NCBI GenBank assembly: GCA_021817145.1
Contig: JAKAVV010000006.1
Coordinates: 19,087 to 83,086, forward strand
Length of the DNA: 64,000 nucleotides
DNA from: a bacterium
GTDB taxonomy: Bacteria; Vulcanimicrobiota; JABDET01
Direction: 5' to 3'
A program made the translations under genes and the position numbers. Each line of letters starts with the position of its first letter. The stretch's first letter is position 1. Shown in pieces: positions 9,582 through 17,379 of this stretch. Under the pieces are notes generated by a model. The model did not search any database. It was given only the letters and a program-made list of their open reading frames with translations, and was not told the origin of the DNA.

Positions 9582-10691
9582 TTAGAAAGTCCAGGTTCCA
9601 TAAGTGCACTGGTTTCCCTGGTCTCCATTATGGACCACATAAACTCCTGGGAATTCATGAGGGGCGGTCCATACATTGATGTTTTCTCCATTTAAGCAGT
9701 AAAATGGAGGCTTTGATCCTGCGGGTTCGTCTGCCTGAAAGTTAGCGATGGTGCCGACTAATTGGGCATCAGGGAGCTGTTCAACTGTTACATTAGGGAC
9801 ATTAGTGAGGGTTACTGTTGTGCCCTGCCATACGCCTGAGAATTGGGGGGACCCACTTGGCGGCGGCGGCGGCGGCGGAGGCGGAGGAGGAGGAGGTGGT
9901 GGTGGTGGTGGCGGTGGCGGTGGCGGTGAGAAAGTCCAGGTTCCATAAGTGCACTGATTTCCCTGGTCTCCATTGTGGACCACATAAACTCCTGGGAATT
10001 CATTAGGGGCGGTCCATACATTGATATTTTCTCCATTTAAGCAGTAAAATGGAGGCTTTGATCCTGCGGGTTCGTCTGCCTGAAAGTTAGCGATGGTGCC
10101 GACTAATTGGGCATCAGGGAGCTGTTCAACCGTTACATTAGGGACATTAGTGAGGGTTACTGTTGTGCCCTGCCATACGCCTGAGAATTGGGGGGACCCA
10201 CTTGGCGGCGGCGGAGGAGGAGGTGGAGGTGGTGGTGGTGGTGGTGGTGGTGGTGGTGGAGAGAATGTCCAGGTTCCATAAGTGCACTGATTTCCCTGGT
10301 CTCCATTGTGGACCACATAAACCCCTGGGAATTCATTAGGGGCGGTCCATACATTGATATTTTCTCCATTTAAGCAGTAAAATGGAGGTTTTGAAGTAGG
10401 AAGTTCATGCGCAAGAAAATTGTGGATTTGACCGACTAATTGGGCATCAGGGAGCTGTTCAACCGTTACATTAGGGACATTAGTCAGTCTGACTATTTGT
10501 CCATGCCATACCCCTTGAAACCACCGCTGCATAGCAATAGGAAGATGAGGATGATCAGCGGCTGAGAAAGATCGAATTCGAATTGCTGCTGCTGCCGTTT
10601 TCCAGTTAGGAAATGCCTGCGCTGTTTGATGGGAAGAATGACCTGAGAGAAATAAGTAAATAATAAAAAGTAAAATGAGAAATTTTTTCAT
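9582..10691 (-). CDS. Secreted protein with three copies of one domain joined by polyproline linkers
   Basis: A 369-residue protein with a signal peptide (MKKFLILLFIIYLFLSGHSS). The rest is three copies of a domain of about 85 residues, each containing NVPNVTVEQLPDAQLVG, PPFYCLNGENINVW and GDQGNQCTYGTWTF. The two cysteines per copy could form an intradomain disulfide. Copies are separated by uninterrupted proline runs of roughly 19 and 23 residues. Copies 2 and 3 are almost identical, pointing to recent duplication; copy 1 has diverged in its first half. No known family was recognised. A surface-exposed stalk or binding protein is a guess from architecture. Confidence 0.7.
   Translation of the reverse strand: MKKFLILLFIIYLFLSGHSSHQTAQAFPNWKTAAAAIRIRSFSAADHPHLPIAMQRWFQGVWHGQIVRLTNVPNVTVEQLPDAQLVGQIHNFLAHELPTSKPPFYCLNGENINVWTAPNEFPGVYVVHNGDQGNQCTYGTWTFSPPPPPPPPPPPPPPPPPPPSGSPQFSGVWQGTTVTLTNVPNVTVEQLPDAQLVGTIANFQADEPAGSKPPFYCLNGENINVWTAPNEFPGVYVVHNGDQGNQCTYGTWTFSPPPPPPPPPPPPPPPPPPPPPPPSGSPQFSGVWQGTTVTLTNVPNVTVEQLPDAQLVGTIANFQADEPAGSKPPFYCLNGENINVWTAPHEFPGVYVVHNGDQGNQCTYGTWTF
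9859..9927. repeat. GGN trinucleotide tract encoding a polyproline linker
   Basis: About 23 uninterrupted GGN triplets on the plus strand, read as CCN proline codons on the minus strand, between domain copies 2 and 3 of the triplicated secreted protein. Mixed third bases (GGC, GGA, GGT blocks) suggest growth by slippage in patches. Because the unit is three bases, length changes keep the frame. Confidence 0.9.
10204..10260. repeat. Second GGN tract encoding a polyproline linker
   Basis: About 19 GGN triplets between domain copies 1 and 2 of the same gene, dominated at one end by consecutive GGT units. It differs in length and composition from the first tract although the flanking domains are nearly identical, which suggests that the tract changes faster than the domains. 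Confidence 0.9.
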
Positions 10692-10879
10692 GATTACTTC
10701 TCCTCATAATCAAATTATTTCAAGAAATGACTTGATCCAGAATCATTATATCAGACAGCAGAGATTTTGCAATGATTTAGATCGGGCTGCAGTGGTGAAG
10801 AATGACTGGGATCCCTTTGCAATTTAGGAGAGGTCTTTCACTCTTTTAGTAGAAAAATTAAAAAGTAAACCTTAAAACC

Positions 10880-11125
10880 ATGAACGGCTCAATTCAAAAC
10901 TGGCTTGACTCTGCAGCCTACGATTATCTGGCGAAAATAGGTTCGCTGCCCCTTCCTTCTGAGTCAGAGGCTTTTCTTTCTGAGATTGGAAATCTCAGTA
11001 TTGTGACAAGATATCCGTCTGATTTTCAAAAACTGCATCGAGATTTTACTCTCGAAAGGGCTGAAATAATTTTAAAAAAAACGGAGGAAGTGTTTCAATG
11101 GATAAAGAAATCCGTCGGATCCTAA
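10880..11125 (+). CDS. HEPN-domain protein, apparently internally deleted
   Basis: An 81-residue protein directly upstream of, and overlapping, a minimal nucleotidyltransferase gene, the standard HEPN/MNT toxin-antitoxin order. The N-terminus (NWLDSAAYD) matches the first HEPN helix, and the segment from YLAKIGSLPLP onward matches the final helices. Complete HEPN partners are usually about 125-135 residues; here the middle helices that carry the R-x4-6-H RNase motif are absent, as if 45-50 codons were removed in frame around 10,915-10,930. The protein is probably not an active RNase. No good ribosome site precedes the ATG. Confidence 0.6.
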   Translation: MNGSIQNWLDSAAYDYLAKIGSLPLPSESEAFLSEIGNLSIVTRYPSDFQKLHRDFTLERAEIILKKTEEVFQWIKKSVGS

Positions 11126-11427
11126 AAATCTACTCAAAAAATCTTGAAGAGCGCGGGATTCAAGCCCAAAAAATTCTTCTTTTTGGCTCCTATGCAAAAG
11201 GAAGCCAGGAGGCGCACAGCGATTTAGATCTCCTTGTCATCTCAGAAGATTTCAAGGGGATGGATTTATGGGAAAGATTGTCTCTTCTTGGGAGAGCAAG
11301 AATCGGGATTGAGAAACCGATGGAGATCCTTGGACTTACTGAAGAAGAATATCAACTTGAAAAAGAAGGAACCTTTATCGGGGATGAAGTGAAGCCGCTT
11401 GCTATCAATATATTAGAAAGAGGATGA
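11098..11427 (+). CDS. Minimal nucleotidyltransferase (MNT) antitoxin of a HEPN/MNT pair
   Basis: A 109-residue protein of the minimal nucleotidyltransferase family. It shows LLFGSYAKGSQ followed by SDLDLLVIS, the GS-x(10)-DxD signature of pol-beta-type transferases. In known pairs the MNT protein neutralises the HEPN RNase by adenylylating it. A GGAGG ribosome site lies about 11 nt before the ATG, inside the HEPN gene, and the two reading frames overlap by 28 bp. The MNT fold looks intact although the partner toxin is shortened, a common sign of a decaying module. Confidence 0.8.
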   Translation: MDKEIRRILKIYSKNLEERGIQAQKILLFGSYAKGSQEAHSDLDLLVISEDFKGMDLWERLSLLGRARIGIEKPMEILGLTEEEYQLEKEGTFIGDEVKPLAINILERG

Positions 11428-11547
11428 CTCATTCATCCGATGGTTTAGAAAACATGGATTCTATGCGGGCAAAGAGATATCTCAAATTGAGCAGAAGGCT
11501 GGGTTGTGAAGAGGTGGGATAGATTTTCGAGTGTCGAATGAGATGGT

Positions 11548-13032
11548 TTATTTTCCGATACCATTCTCTGGGAAAGAATGGTGCACAGCTATTGGAAGAT
11601 GGGGATTAATTCCAGAAGATGGGTTTGTCAATGAGCGTTGATATTGAGCTGGTTTTATTAACTTAAAAAATTCTGTAACCGTATGCGCCCCACTTATGAC
11701 CCATAAGTTGCCGTATTTATCTATAACAAGAGGTCCAGGAAATTTACCAAGGGAATATACAATCTTTTTTGTTTTGCTGATTTCTTCCAGAAAACCTCTG
11801 CCGTCTTTTCTGCTGCCAGAAATCCATATTTTACCCCTGTTGTCGATCGCTAACCCAGCTGGTTGGATATCTAATTTATAGCTTGTTGGTAAATATTGGC
11901 AGTCGAGTCCAATATGTTTTAAAACGACACTGTTATTTAAAAGCTTACCTTCAGCAGCCCAAACTGTATTGTTTTCTGCAGCAATATTATTCACACAGCA
12001 TAGAGGGCATTTTTTTATCGTGCCATTAGGATAGAGTATTTTAAGATGACCGTAACTTGCAGCAATCCATAAATTACCTGCTTTATCCATAACCATTTGG
12101 GATGCTCCACTGCCTGCTTGGTATCGTTTGATGATGTTCCCGTTTTCATCTAGTTTAAAGACTTTCCCATTTTTCCAATCATCTACCCAAATATTGTTGT
12201 GCGGATCTATAAAAATGGTATTTAGGTTTTTAGTTACTTTGTAAACTCTTGCTATTTCCCCTTTTTGGGTAAGTTTTACTATGTGGTTTCCAACCACAGC
12301 AAAAACATTCCCTATGCTATCTACTGCAATAGATGTTGGATGGCCATCTACATTATAGTATGCAGCCTTCCCATTTTGATTGATTTTTGCTATATTTCCG
12401 CTTTGATAATTTGCAGCCCATATATTGCCGAATTTATCCGCAGCTATTGAGTCTGGAGCTTGTCCTATATAAATGACACGTTTTTTGATGTTTGTATGGC
12501 GAGATTGAACCGGTATTTGAGAATAAACGTTTATTTTAGAAATTGCAATTTGTCCTTTGGCATTTGCCGTTATGGTTGAAATGGCATGATTTGAACCGCA
12601 GGTTTGGAAAACAGTTCTAGGTAAAATCACTCTGTTGTTTTTAGTGATTTCTACCCAATGGCTATTAAAGGCGCCGCACTGCCCCATAGGGTTTGAGCTG
12701 CCAGCCACTGCTCCAATGATTATTTTATATTTATTATTCCTCATTTTACATCTGAGATTTATTAGTTTTGTGGCAGTGATAAACCCTCTGCTGTTTCTTA
12801 TCAAAAGTTTTCCTGAATTGCCTAGATTTTTGTAACTCGATTTCTGCAATGTTCGTATGGCTCTGAATTTATTGATTTGGGCATTCTCTGTATAAAAGTA
12901 CAGAGCTTTAAGCTCAAATTTATGTTTTGTCGAGCTGTATTTGTAAAAAAGATAATCATTCGATAAAGCTGTTAAAGGATTAAGAATAACGAGAACCGCA
13001 ATAATTAGCGCTTTACGCCAATACCCTTTCAT
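11548..13032 (-). CDS. Secreted beta-propeller protein, second paralogue
   Basis: A 494-residue protein with a signal peptide (MKGYWRKALIIAVLVILNP). Residues 30-165 form an N-terminal domain of unknown type. From about 175 onward there are seven or so propeller blades with the pattern GNIWAANYxxGNIAKI, GNVFAVV and GNLWIAA, equivalent to the NHL/Vgb-like blades of the gene at 8089-9519. The two share architecture but their sequences have diverged. The C-terminal tail contains a GINPHLPIAVHHSF segment reminiscent of the DHPHLPIAMQRWF segment in the polyproline protein, so the three secreted proteins may share a short module. Function unknown. Confidence 0.7.
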   Translation of the reverse strand: MKGYWRKALIIAVLVILNPLTALSNDYLFYKYSSTKHKFELKALYFYTENAQINKFRAIRTLQKSSYKNLGNSGKLLIRNSRGFITATKLINLRCKMRNNKYKIIIGAVAGSSNPMGQCGAFNSHWVEITKNNRVILPRTVFQTCGSNHAISTITANAKGQIAISKINVYSQIPVQSRHTNIKKRVIYIGQAPDSIAADKFGNIWAANYQSGNIAKINQNGKAAYYNVDGHPTSIAVDSIGNVFAVVGNHIVKLTQKGEIARVYKVTKNLNTIFIDPHNNIWVDDWKNGKVFKLDENGNIIKRYQAGSGASQMVMDKAGNLWIAASYGHLKILYPNGTIKKCPLCCVNNIAAENNTVWAAEGKLLNNSVVLKHIGLDCQYLPTSYKLDIQPAGLAIDNRGKIWISGSRKDGRGFLEEISKTKKIVYSLGKFPGPLVIDKYGNLWVISGAHTVTEFFKLIKPAQYQRSLTNPSSGINPHLPIAVHHSFPENGIGK

Positions 13033-13196
13033 ACTGCTTCTTCCAAGTTTATTATAGTAAGCTTATATTTCCCTTGTTGATAAGTCTTAAACGTGCAAGC
13101 AAGCCGCCTGCAAACGAATGTAAAAAGATTCCCATTCAAGGAATTTTATTCAATGCTTTGGGATTGTATTCCTGGTTAAGAATCCTAATAGTCAAA

Positions 13197-13222
13197 TAAA
13201 AAAGCCCTTTTTGGGCTTTTTT
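13197..13222. terminator. Bidirectional Rho-independent terminator
   Basis: A palindrome AAAAAGCCC-TTTTT-GGGCTTTTTT lies between the stop of the Gly/Ser-repeat lipoprotein gene (13267, minus) and the start of the propeller gene (13032, minus). The T-rich arms on both strands allow it to stop transcription in either direction. In context it ends the lipoprotein transcript. Confidence 0.85.
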
Positions 13223-13266
13223 ATTTATGAAGAGGAGAGGTAAAAAACTATTTTAAAAAGGACACA

Positions 13267-14499
13267 CTAAGGGCCGAAGGGGTTGGAGGAGCTGCTGCCA
13301 GAGGAGTAGCCTCCTGAGGAAGAGCCTCCCCCGCTGAAGGGATTGGAGGAGCTGCTGCCAGAGGAGTAGCCTCCTGAGGAAGAGCCTCCCCCGCTGAAGG
13401 GATTGGAGGAGCTGCTGCCAGAGGAGTAGCCTCCTGAGGAAGAGCCTCCCCCGCTGAAGGGATTGGAGGAGCTGCTGCCAGAGGAGTAGCCTCCTGAGGA
13501 AGAGCCTCCCCCGCTGAAGGGGTTGGAGGAGCTGCTGCCAGAGGAGTAGCCTCCTGAGGAAGAGCCTCCTCCGCTGAAGGGGTTGGAGGAGCTGCTGCCA
13601 GAGGAGTAGCCTCCTGAGGAAGAGCCTCCCCCGCTGAAGGGATTGGAGGAGCTGCTGCCAGAGGAGTAGCCTCCTGAGGATGAGCCTCCCCCGCTGAAGG
13701 GATTGGAGGAGCTGCTGCCAGAGGAGCTTGAACCTCTGCCGGCAAAGGGGTTGCTGGAACCGACAGGATTGCTGACAGAACCGCTCTGGCTAGATCCATT
13801 TTGATTTACATTAATAATGGTTGTGGATGAACCTCCATAAACTGGGTAAGGGATATATCCACAGCCATCGTATGGCAGAAAAGTGTCGTAGCAGTTAGGG
13901 TAATAAGGGATGGGGATAACAACAGGCTCAATGTTCATTTCATTGTCCACGAAATAATTGTTCAAGAAGTTCCTGTAAAATTGTTCTGGATTTTTGGGAA
14001 CAGGAATGGCTACGCTGACATCATTGGGGTAGTAATCTGACAAATACCCAGTGACTTCTGCGGCATTATTAGGATTAGCAGCCAGAGTGTTTTCGACTTT
14101 TTGAATTAAATACCGATTTTGGTAATTTGCAGGATTCTGTAAATTTACATTTCCCTGCGTTGTTCGCGGCGGCACAACACATACGAATGCTTCTGAATTC
14201 GGATCAGCATTACTTGCATAAGTATGGACAGAGCATTGGGCATTGGGGTAGCTGTTCTGCAGCCAGTTGACAATATTTCCTTGTGCTGCAGTATTCCCGC
14301 AGCCAGCTAATGCCCCTGCTGCCATGCCGGCTACCAGCAGTCCGCCGACAATCCTTCCTTTTTTGCCGTGCATAACTTTGTCCAAAAGCGATTCTTTTTT
14401 ACTTTGAGTGTTAGAAGAGGCTGTCTCTAAAGGCGCCTGGCTTCTATTTGCGGGATGAAACTGCTGTAACCTGGGTGAAGTTTTATAATGTATTTTCAT
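13267..14499 (-). CDS. Lipoprotein with C-terminal Gly/Ser-rich 20-residue tandem repeats
   Basis: A 410-residue protein. A basic segment (KGRIVGG) and short hydrophobic stretch end in a lipobox-like GALAGC near residue 65, so export and lipid anchoring are likely despite the long N-terminal extension. The middle domain (about 70-235) is unassigned and contains IPIPYYPNCYDTFLPYDGCGY. The C-terminal 155 residues are about eight copies of a 20-residue unit built on NPFSGGGSSSGGYSSG. The low-complexity tail may be a flexible surface stalk. It is followed by a strong terminator and preceded by the 110-residue gene at 14539, probably in the same transcript. Family unknown. Confidence 0.65.
   Translation of the reverse strand: MKIHYKTSPRLQQFHPANRSQAPLETASSNTQSKKESLLDKVMHGKKGRIVGGLLVAGMAAGALAGCGNTAAQGNIVNWLQNSYPNAQCSVHTYASNADPNSEAFVCVVPPRTTQGNVNLQNPANYQNRYLIQKVENTLAANPNNAAEVTGYLSDYYPNDVSVAIPVPKNPEQFYRNFLNNYFVDNEMNIEPVVIPIPYYPNCYDTFLPYDGCGYIPYPVYGGSSTTIINVNQNGSSQSGSVSNPVGSSNPFAGRGSSSSGSSSSNPFSGGGSSSGGYSSGSSSSNPFSGGGSSSGGYSSGSSSSNPFSGGGSSSGGYSSGSSSSNPFSGGGSSSGGYSSGSSSSNPFSGGGSSSGGYSSGSSSSNPFSGGGSSSGGYSSGSSSSNPFSGGGSSSGGYSSGSSSSNPFGP
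13276..13730. repeat. 60-bp tandem repeat array (about 7.5 copies)
   Basis: Period of exactly 60 bp with only a few substitutions between copies, for example GGGATTGG versus GGGGTTGG and one CCCCC to CCTCC change. The unit encodes 20 residues in the lipoprotein frame and, because 60 is divisible by 3, also keeps another minus-strand frame open. Copy-number change would be in frame. Confidence 0.92.
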
Positions 14500-14538
14500 T
14501 GATTTAAACCTCCCAAAGTATGAATCATACTTGTATGA

Positions 14539-14871
14539 TCAACCATTTCTCTGAACATCCATTCCACCCATGATTCCCAACATGGCTCCTTTTGCGATCC
14601 CTTGTAAAGCTGCATTAACGATTTTAGCGGTGTTAGCATCAAGAGTATCCCCATTGCTGCCATCTGCCTGGTTAATAGAAGCGGCCATATCTCTTGAGAG
14701 CACATTCATTAAATCTTTGGTGTACTGCCCTAACGTTGCGCTGTCAACCGCGAGCATTTGATTTGCGAACTGCAGCTCTTGCTGCGGAAGCGTTTGTTTC
14801 AAAATCTGTTCAGCCTGCGCCAAAGTTTGACCTGCCTGAACTGTTGGTAAAGTAATCAGTTGTAAAGCCAT
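14539..14871 (-). CDS. Hypothetical protein of 110 residues
   Basis: Not recognised. The protein is Gln/Ala/Leu-rich and mostly helical by composition, with LPTVQAGQTLAQAEQIL at the N-terminus and a glycine-rich hydrophobic end (GIAKGAMLGIMGGMDVQ). There is no signal peptide. It lies 40 bp upstream of the Gly/Ser-repeat lipoprotein gene on the same strand, so co-transcription is likely. A good AGGAG ribosome site sits just before the ATG at 14871. A helper or secreted small protein linked to the lipoprotein is possible but unproven. Confidence 0.55.
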   Translation of the reverse strand: MALQLITLPTVQAGQTLAQAEQILKQTLPQQELQFANQMLAVDSATLGQYTKDLMNVLSRDMAASINQADGSNGDTLDANTAKIVNAALQGIAKGAMLGIMGGMDVQRNG

Positions 14872-15057
14872 GATATTATCTCTCCTTTTATGATTTTATT
14901 TGCCGATTCCATTTTTTAGATAGACTCAACAAAACGAAGTATAAATAAAAAAAGGGGAAGAGTCAATGAATAAATTGTTACCAATGCGGTAAGCCCGGAT
15001 GATGCAATTGAACTTTATGGATCGGGAACAGCGCGACAGCAGGGTTCAATTGTGGAA

Positions 15058-15855
15058 CTAGTTGGAAGTGAGCCTTCTCACATCTCCTGATGAGATTTCA
15101 TGAATCATTCCATCCAGATCCTTAACTTTTAATGCTCCAGATAAAGTTACATCAATGGCTTCCCCTTCAATTGTTTTTGTCGGCGTATCAACTTTTACAA
15201 AGGTTCCTAGAAAATGGGCGTACTTTTTCCAGGAGTTTAAAACAGGCGCAAACCCTTTCTGCGAGTAGATTTTTAAAATGTTTTCCCACAGGAGTAAAAG
15301 ATTTGCTAAAAAAAGGGGGATCTCCACTTTTTCTTTTTTTAAAATGAGCAGGCTGGAAGCTTCAGATTTTAATATCGACGGGAACTCTGATTCAGTGAGA
15401 TTGACATTCAATCCGATCCCAATGATGCAGTATTCGAAATCATTCCCTTTTGTTCTTCCTTCTGTAAGGATTCCTCCGATTTTTTTACTCTCTACATAGA
15501 TGTCATTAGGCCATCGTAGAGAAACATTAGGGATTATTCTGCTGCATGTTTGGGCAGCAGCTAATCCAGCGGTAAAAGTAAGATGCTGTGGAAGAAAGGG
15601 ACGGAAAGAAGGGCGCAAAATTAAAGAGAACCATAATCCACCTTTAGGGGAATGCCAGGATCGACCAAGTCTTCCCTGCCCTTTTGTTTGAGTTTCCGCA
15701 ATGACAAGTGTGCCATGGGGTTCTCCTTTCTCAGCCAACTGTTTTGCAAAGAGATTGGTTGATTCAAGAGAGGGGAAAAAGCAAATTTTCTTTCCTAGCT
15801 GTTCTGTTTTGAGGAGAGATTTCAGTTTCTCTTCACTGAATTGGTCTGTTGTCAT
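15058..15855 (-). CDS. birA: Biotin--[acetyl-CoA-carboxylase] ligase
   Basis: Activates biotin to biotinyl-AMP and attaches it to a lysine of the acetyl-CoA carboxylase carrier protein. The biotin-binding GQGRLGRSWHSPKGGLWFS loop is present, with LRWPNDIYV and KIGGIL further on, and a C-terminal SH3-like domain ends in GDVRRL. There is no N-terminal DNA-binding domain, so this is a monofunctional (class I) ligase and not a biotin-operon repressor. I chose ATG 15855 (265 residues). A GTG at 15933 would overlap the response-regulator gene by 59 bp, although neither start has a strong ribosome site. Confidence 0.88.
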   Translation of the reverse strand: MTTDQFSEEKLKSLLKTEQLGKKICFFPSLESTNLFAKQLAEKGEPHGTLVIAETQTKGQGRLGRSWHSPKGGLWFSLILRPSFRPFLPQHLTFTAGLAAAQTCSRIIPNVSLRWPNDIYVESKKIGGILTEGRTKGNDFEYCIIGIGLNVNLTESEFPSILKSEASSLLILKKEKVEIPLFLANLLLLWENILKIYSQKGFAPVLNSWKKYAHFLGTFVKVDTPTKTIEGEAIDVTLSGALKVKDLDGMIHEISSGDVRRLTSN

Positions 15856-15874
15856 TGACTTGAGTGTTAAGTTT

Positions 15875-16474
15875 TTACTCGGGCTTATTTTTTTCTTCCC
15901 ACGGGTGGAATTTTTTAAGCTGTCTTTTGACACTCCAAATTAATTCCTGAGGATCAAAAGGCTTTCTGATATAATCATCAGCTCCAACCAGAATGCTCCT
16001 TCGAATATCGTCAAAAGTGTCAACTACGGTCAGCATGATAATCTTCATTTGGCTGAATTCCGTATTTCTTCTAAGGAGTTTAATGAGTTCAAATCCATCC
16101 ATATCCGGCATCATTCGATCCGTGATTAAAACAGAGGGATGGAATTTTGCTACGAGATCCGCTGCTTCTTTTGCGTTCCCTGCCACTTCAACCTGCATCC
16201 CTTCTGATTCCAGCAAATGTTTTACCAGTTTTGTGATATAAGGTTCATCATCCACAACCAGTATTTTTGCCGGTCCGGAAACTTGAGACTGCTCTTTTTT
16301 AGGGGGCTGTTTTTCTAATAAACTGGCTCCGCACTTTCCACAAAATTGAAGAAGAAGGGGGTTTTCAGAACCGCAGGTTAAACAGTATTGAATCAGTTTT
16401 CCCCCGCATTTTCCACAGAAGCGGAAATCGGCAGGATTTTCTTCATGACAGGATGGGCAGCGAACAGTATTCAT
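15875..16474 (-). CDS. Response regulator with N-terminal double zinc ribbon
   Basis: A 199-residue protein. Residues 1-55 carry CPSCHEEN, FCGKCGGK, CLTCGSEN and FCGKCGAS, a double zinc ribbon. A complete receiver domain follows from about residue 69: VVDDEPY acidic pair, phospho-acceptor Asp in ITDRMMPDMDG, Thr in MLTVVD and Lys in YIRKPFDP. There is no output domain after the receiver, so the ribbon may act as the protein or nucleic-acid contact. It sits between hemC (4-bp overlap) and birA in the haem operon, an odd place for a signalling protein. Its sensor kinase is not in the window. Confidence 0.85.
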   Translation of the reverse strand: MNTVRCPSCHEENPADFRFCGKCGGKLIQYCLTCGSENPLLLQFCGKCGASLLEKQPPKKEQSQVSGPAKILVVDDEPYITKLVKHLLESEGMQVEVAGNAKEAADLVAKFHPSVLITDRMMPDMDGFELIKLLRRNTEFSQMKIIMLTVVDTFDDIRRSILVGADDYIRKPFDPQELIWSVKRQLKKFHPWEEKNKPE

Positions 16475-17379
16475 GATAAGGCGTTCCTGATTTCGCTCCC
16501 TCCTCTTGAGAGAATTAAAGATGCCAGTTTTTTTCCAAGTTCGATGGGTTTTAGAGCTTCTCCTTCTAAGGATTTTCGAATCAGGTTTTTACCATCAGGG
16601 CTTCCTATAAAGCCTTCCATAAAGAGCATAGACCCCCTCAGTTCAGCGATTGCCCCTAATGGAAGCTGACATCCACCTTGCATTTCTGTCAGAAAACTTC
16701 GTTCTGCTTGAACGCAGAGAGAAGTTTTTCCATCATTTAAATGAGTTGTAATGGCAAGAATCTCGGTGTCATTTCTGCGCATTTCTACTGCCAGAGCCCC
16801 CTGGGCTGGCGATGGGAGCATAATGGTTCTTGAAATCGGCGTCCCTCTTTTGATTCCAAGACGATTTAACCCTGCTTTTGCCAGGATAATTCCTGAGTAT
16901 TTCCCTTCGTCCAGTTTTCGTATGCGAGTTTCTACATTTCCCCTGAGCAGCTCGATTTTTAGATCTGGTCTGAAATTCAGCAGCTGAGACTGTCTTCTTA
17001 ATGCGCTGGTTCCAATGACTGATTTCAAAGGAAGAGTTTCGAGTTTTTCGTTATTCTCTGCAATCAATACATCATACGGATCTTCTCTTTCAGGGAATGC
17101 TCCTAAAATAAGCTCTTCAGGAATTTCAGCAGGGAGGTCTTTTGCGCTGTGAACAGCCAGATCAATGTCTCTATTTTGAAGGGCTGTTTCCAGCTCTTTG
17201 ATAAAGACTCCTTTATCTCCAATCTTTTCAACAGGGAGATTTAAAATCTGGTCTCCTCTGGTTTTTATGACTTTGATTTCTATTTCCACTGAGTCAGAAA
17301 TTTCGAGTAACCGCTGCGAGATCCAGTTCGCTTGAGCAAGGGCAAGAGGGCTGCCTCGTGTGCCAATGACAATTCTCAT
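16471..17379 (-). CDS. hemC: Hydroxymethylbilane synthase (porphobilinogen deaminase)
   Basis: Polymerises four porphobilinogens into hydroxymethylbilane. It begins with the family N-terminus MRIVIGTRGSPLALAQANW, has SAKDLPAEIPE and the active-site region LRGNVETRIRKL, and carries the dipyrromethane-attachment cysteine in GGCQLPLGA. ATG 17379 was chosen because it restores the conserved start and overlaps the ccsA-like stop by 4 bp; upstream codons in frame belong to the overlapping gene. Length of 302 residues is normal. It is part of the hemA-ccsA-hemC run, so tetrapyrrole steps are co-expressed. Confidence 0.95.
   Translation of the reverse strand: MRIVIGTRGSPLALAQANWISQRLLEISDSVEIEIKVIKTRGDQILNLPVEKIGDKGVFIKELETALQNRDIDLAVHSAKDLPAEIPEELILGAFPEREDPYDVLIAENNEKLETLPLKSVIGTSALRRQSQLLNFRPDLKIELLRGNVETRIRKLDEGKYSGIILAKAGLNRLGIKRGTPISRTIMLPSPAQGALAVEMRRNDTEILAITTHLNDGKTSLCVQAERSFLTEMQGGCQLPLGAIAELRGSMLFMEGFIGSPDGKNLIRKSLEGEALKPIELGKKLASLILSRGGSEIRNALS

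Noticed and set aside
9748..10373. Plus-strand poly-Gly and His-rich frames over the GGN tracts
   Set aside because: They are mirror images of the polyproline-coding tracts; the minus frame has a signal peptide and three conserved domains.
13276..13730. Tandem 60-bp repeats as a CRISPR array
   Set aside because: Units are contiguous with no unique spacers and are coding.
13248..13799. 183-codon minus-strand frame rich in Pro/Ala/Glu across the 60-bp repeats
   Set aside because: It stays open only because 60 is divisible by 3; the lipoprotein frame has the signal segment, upstream domain and terminator context.
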